Of a stretch of 64,000 bases of DNA, positions 61,636 to 64,000 are shown piece after piece; positions within the stretch are counted from its first letter, which is position 1, and every line of letters begins with the position of its first letter. A program made the position numbers and the translations under genes. Source of the DNA: Paracoccus gahaiensis (GTDB taxonomy: Bacteria; Pseudomonadota; Alphaproteobacteria; Rhodobacterales; Rhodobacteraceae); NCBI RefSeq assembly GCF_005048225.1, contig NZ_SUNI01000006.1, forward strand, positions 62,001-126,000. Direction: 5' to 3'. Below the pieces are notes generated by a model, which was given only the letters and a program-made list of their open reading frames with translations, made no database searches and was not told the DNA's origin.

Positions 61636-62592
61636 ATGTTCCATCGTATCGCCGCCACCGTTCCCGCCATCGCCCTGGGGGGCCTGATGGTCTCGGCGCC
61701 GCAGGCGCAGGCGCAGGACTTCATCAACGTGCTGACCGGGGGCACCTCGGGCGTCTACTACCCCCTGGGCGTCGCGCTGTCGGAAATCTATGCCGAGGGG
61801 ATCGAGGGCTCGCGCACGCAGGTCCAGGCCACCAAGGCCTCGGTCGAGAACCTGAACCTTCTGGCGCAGGGCCGGGGCGAGATCGCCTTCGCGCTTGGCG
61901 ACAGCGTGCAGGCCGCATGGGACGGCAACGAGGAGGCCGGTTTCCCGCGCCCCCTGACCGAATTGCGCGCCATCGCCGCGATCTATCCCAACTACATCCA
62001 GATCGTCGCGGATGCGGCGGCGGGCGTCTCGACGCTGGAGGATCTGCGCGGCAAGACCCTGTCCGTGGGCGCCCCCGCCTCGGGAACCGAGTTGAACGCG
62101 CGGGCGATCTTTGCGGCCGCGGGCATGAGCTATGACGATCTGGCCAAGGTGGAATACCTGCCCTATGCGGAATCGGCCGAGCTGATCAAGAACCGACAGC
62201 TGGAGGCGACGCTGCAATCCTCGGGTCTGGGCGTGGCCTTCATCCAGGATCTGTCGGCGACCCACGACATCACCATCGTGTCGATCCCCGAGGAGACCGT
62301 GACCGCCATCGGCGCCCCCTTTGCGCCCGCGATGATCCCGGCGGGCACCTATGCCGGCATCGACGAGGACATCCCGACCGCGGCCATCGGCAACATGCTG
62401 ATCAGCCACGAGGGCGTGTCCGAGGAGACCGCCTATCAGATGACCAAGCTGATGTTCGACAACGTGGACCGCATGCGGTCCTCGCACGGGGCCGCCGAAG
62501 GCATCAGCCCCGAGACCGCGCTGGAAGGGATCTCGATCCCGCTGCATCCGGGCGCCGAGCGGTACTACCGCGAGATCGGCCTGATCGAGTAA
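61636..62592 (+). CDS. TAXI family TRAP transporter substrate-binding protein
   Basis: 318-residue periplasmic receptor. The signal peptide ends near APQAQA-QD (about residue 27). The TAXI signature appears as VLTGGTSGVYYPLGVALSEIYAEG, with KASVENLNLLAQGRGEIAFALGDS and LSVGAPASGTELNARAIFAAAGM. GGGAGGAA precedes the ATG; an in-frame ATG 5 codons upstream is less likely. It precedes a fused 4TM-12TM permease and follows the DctB/DctD-type pair, which likely controls it. Ligands in this family include glutamate, C4-dicarboxylates and 2-oxoglutarate. Confidence 0.9.
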   Translation: MFHRIAATVPAIALGGLMVSAPQAQAQDFINVLTGGTSGVYYPLGVALSEIYAEGIEGSRTQVQATKASVENLNLLAQGRGEIAFALGDSVQAAWDGNEEAGFPRPLTELRAIAAIYPNYIQIVADAAAGVSTLEDLRGKTLSVGAPASGTELNARAIFAAAGMSYDDLAKVEYLPYAESAELIKNRQLEATLQSSGLGVAFIQDLSATHDITIVSIPEETVTAIGAPFAPAMIPAGTYAGIDEDIPTAAIGNMLISHEGVSEETAYQMTKLMFDNVDRMRSSHGAAEGISPETALEGISIPLHPGAERYYREIGLIE

Positions 62593-62600
62593 GCGATCCC

Positions 62601-62626
62601 GGCCCACGCGCCGTCGCGCGCGGGCC
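62601..62626 (+). other. Intercistronic hairpin between TAXI receptor and permease
   Basis: GGCCC (62601-62605) pairs with GGGCC (62622-62626) and an inner CGCG/CGCG adds four pairs around a six-base loop. It is in the same relative position as the hairpin after the rhamnose binding-protein gene and probably skews expression toward the receptor. Confidence 0.4.
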
Positions 62627-62679
62627 TGCCGTCCTCAGGGCCCGCCCCGTCCAGATCCGCCCCCTTCCAGGAGAGTGCC

Positions 62680-64000
62680 ATGTCCGCATCCCCCGTTTCC
62701 GGCGGGTCGCCCCGCCCTGCCTCGTCGATCCCCGAAACCCCCCGCCCCGGTCATGGCTCCGGCCCTGGGCACGAGCCCGAGATCGAGGTCAGCGAGGGCC
62801 TGCCCCCCGGCTTCGGCGAGGGCTGGACCGGCCGCGTGGCCTTCTGGCTGGCCGTCGCCTTCTCGCTGTTCCAGCTGTGGGCCGCCGCCTATGGCACGCT
62901 GCCCAGCCAGATCGTGCGGGCCATGCATGTGGGCTTCCTGCTGCTGGTGGGCTTCGTGCTGGTCGGCAACCTGGTCGCCAAGACCAAGGGCGGGCAGGCG
63001 TTCTTCTGGGCGCTCGGGGGTCTGGGCTTCTTCACCGGCCTCTATCAGTGGATCGAATATGCCGACCTGATCCGGCGCACCGGGTTCCTGACCCAGATGG
63101 ACCTGATCATGGGCACCGTGCTGGTCCTGCTGGTCTTCGAAGGGGCGCGGCGCCTGATGGGCTGGCCGCTGGCGGTGATCGCGGGGATCTTCCTGGCCTA
63201 TTGCTTCTTCGGGCAGCACCTGCCCGCGCCCTTCATCCATCGCGGCTATGGCTACGAGCAGATCGTCGAGCATTTCGCCTATGGCACCGAGGGCATCTAT
63301 GGCAGCCCGATCTATGTCAGCTCTGCCTATATCTTCATCTTCGTGGTCTTCGCCGCCTTCCTGGAACGCGCGGGCATGCTGAACCTGTTCAACGATTTCG
63401 CCCTTGGCATGGTCGGCGGCGTGCGCGGCGGGCCTGCACAGGTGGCGGTGCTGTCCTCGGCGCTGATGGGCACGATCTCGGGGTCGGGGGTGGCCAATGT
63501 GGTGGCCTCGGGCCAGTTCACCATTCCCATGATGAAGAAGTCGGGCTTCCGGGCGTCCTTCGCGGGCGGGGTGGAGGCCACGGCCTCGATGGGCGGGCAG
63601 ATCATGCCGCCGGTGATGGGCGCGGTGGCCTTCATCATGGCCGAGACGCTGAACGTCCCCTATGCGGCGGTCGTGCAAGCGGCGATCATCCCGGCGGTGC
63701 TGTATTTCGGCGTCGTCTTCTGGATGGTCTGGCTGCAGGCCGGGCGCGACGACCTGAAGGGCCTGCCCAAGGCCAGCCTGCCCAATCCCTGGCAGGCCGT
63801 GCGCGAGCAATGGCCACTTATCCTGCCGCTGGCGGCACTCGTCTATCTGCTCTTCGCGGGCTACACGCCGATCTTCGCGGGCACGATGGGGCTGGCGCTG
63901 GTCACGGTGCTGATCCTGGGGGCGCCGCTGGCCGCGATGATCGGGCCGATGGTCTTCCGCATCGTCTTCTGGGTGGCGCTCGGCGTGGCCTCGGCCTCCT
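62680..64000 (+). CDS. TRAP transporter fused permease (TAXI type), truncated by window edge
   Basis: Open frame from an ATG preceded by AGGAGAG to the right edge, 440 codons with no stop. The first 60 residues are polar and proline-rich. Then come four helices of the fused small subunit (AFWLAVAFSLFQLWAAAYG, VGFLLLVGFVLVGNLVAK, and onward), then the large-subunit region with YIFIFVVFAAFLERAGM, SSALMGTISGSGVANVVASG and ATASMGGQIMPPVMGAVAFIMAE. This matches DctM-type fused permeases. The C-terminal half lies outside the window. Confidence 0.9.
   Translation, partial: MSASPVSGGSPRPASSIPETPRPGHGSGPGHEPEIEVSEGLPPGFGEGWTGRVAFWLAVAFSLFQLWAAAYGTLPSQIVRAMHVGFLLLVGFVLVGNLVAKTKGGQAFFWALGGLGFFTGLYQWIEYADLIRRTGFLTQMDLIMGTVLVLLVFEGARRLMGWPLAVIAGIFLAYCFFGQHLPAPFIHRGYGYEQIVEHFAYGTEGIYGSPIYVSSAYIFIFVVFAAFLERAGMLNLFNDFALGMVGGVRGGPAQVAVLSSALMGTISGSGVANVVASGQFTIPMMKKSGFRASFAGGVEATASMGGQIMPPVMGAVAFIMAETLNVPYAAVVQAAIIPAVLYFGVVFWMVWLQAGRDDLKGLPKASLPNPWQAVREQWPLILPLAALVYLLFAGYTPIFAGTMGLALVTVLILGAPLAAMIGPMVFRIVFWVALGVASAS

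Noticed and set aside
1..64000. Prophage, transposon or integron borders around the NRPS/PKS locus
   Set aside because: No integrase, transposase, tRNA-end duplication or terminal repeats were seen, and composition looks similar throughout.

Overview
The window is high-GC, densely packed DNA, with overlapping ATGA/GTGA gene junctions and TRAP and CUT2-type ABC importers. Gene content and order (a rhizobial-type rha operon, a TAXI-TRAP system, a DctB/DctD pair, ExoY-like sugar transferases) point to an alphaproteobacterium of the Rhodobacteraceae, probably Paracoccus or a close relative. This assignment is inferred from family resemblance only. I saw no tRNA, rRNA, CRISPR array, insertion sequence or phage gene.

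Region 1 (1-14205) handles L-rhamnose and rhamnose-containing pectin fragments. A bifunctional rhamnulose-1-phosphate aldolase/dehydrogenase (leftward) faces a DeoR-type repressor followed by a complete rhamnose ABC importer, mutarotase and sugar kinase. The isomerase RhaI is not in the window. Converging on this operon is an IclR-type regulator, which is divergent from a GH105 unsaturated rhamnogalacturonyl hydrolase and a DctPQM TRAP importer. Together they suggest that unsaturated uronyl-rhamnose disaccharides are imported, cut in the cytoplasm, and the freed rhamnose passed to the rha pathway.

Region 2 (14206-22400) is housekeeping or accessory: a catalase, a DUF2243 membrane protein, a leftward desaturase / ceramidase-like / M20 peptidase group, a PHB-depolymerase-type esterase with a ribbon-helix-helix protein, and a small membrane protein.

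Region 3 (22349-57131) is the most striking part. It is a Wzx/Wzy-type exopolysaccharide locus interleaved with non-ribosomal peptide and polyketide synthases. Polysaccharide genes are two paralogous ExoY-like initiating transferases, six further glycosyltransferases, flippase, polymerase/ligase, O-acyltransferase, Wzz-like protein and a kinase-like protein with a degenerate P-loop. Interleaved with these are a C-A-T-TE NRPS, a KS-AT-KR-DH-ACP-TE polyketide synthase, a formyltransferase-A-PCP NRPS whose adenylation domain is interrupted by a luciferase-like monooxygenase, a phosphopantetheinyl transferase, a GMC oxidoreductase, an SDR and a secreted SGNH hydrolase. No Wza-type outer-membrane exporter is present. 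My working inference is a surface polysaccharide decorated with, or co-regulated with, a small peptide/polyketide product.

Region 4 (57132-64000) carries a D-2-hydroxyacid dehydrogenase translationally coupled to a 20-codon leader ORF, a DctB-like histidine kinase, a DctD-like response regulator whose AAA+ domain has lost its key sigma-54 motifs, and a TAXI-TRAP importer whose fused permease runs off the right edge.
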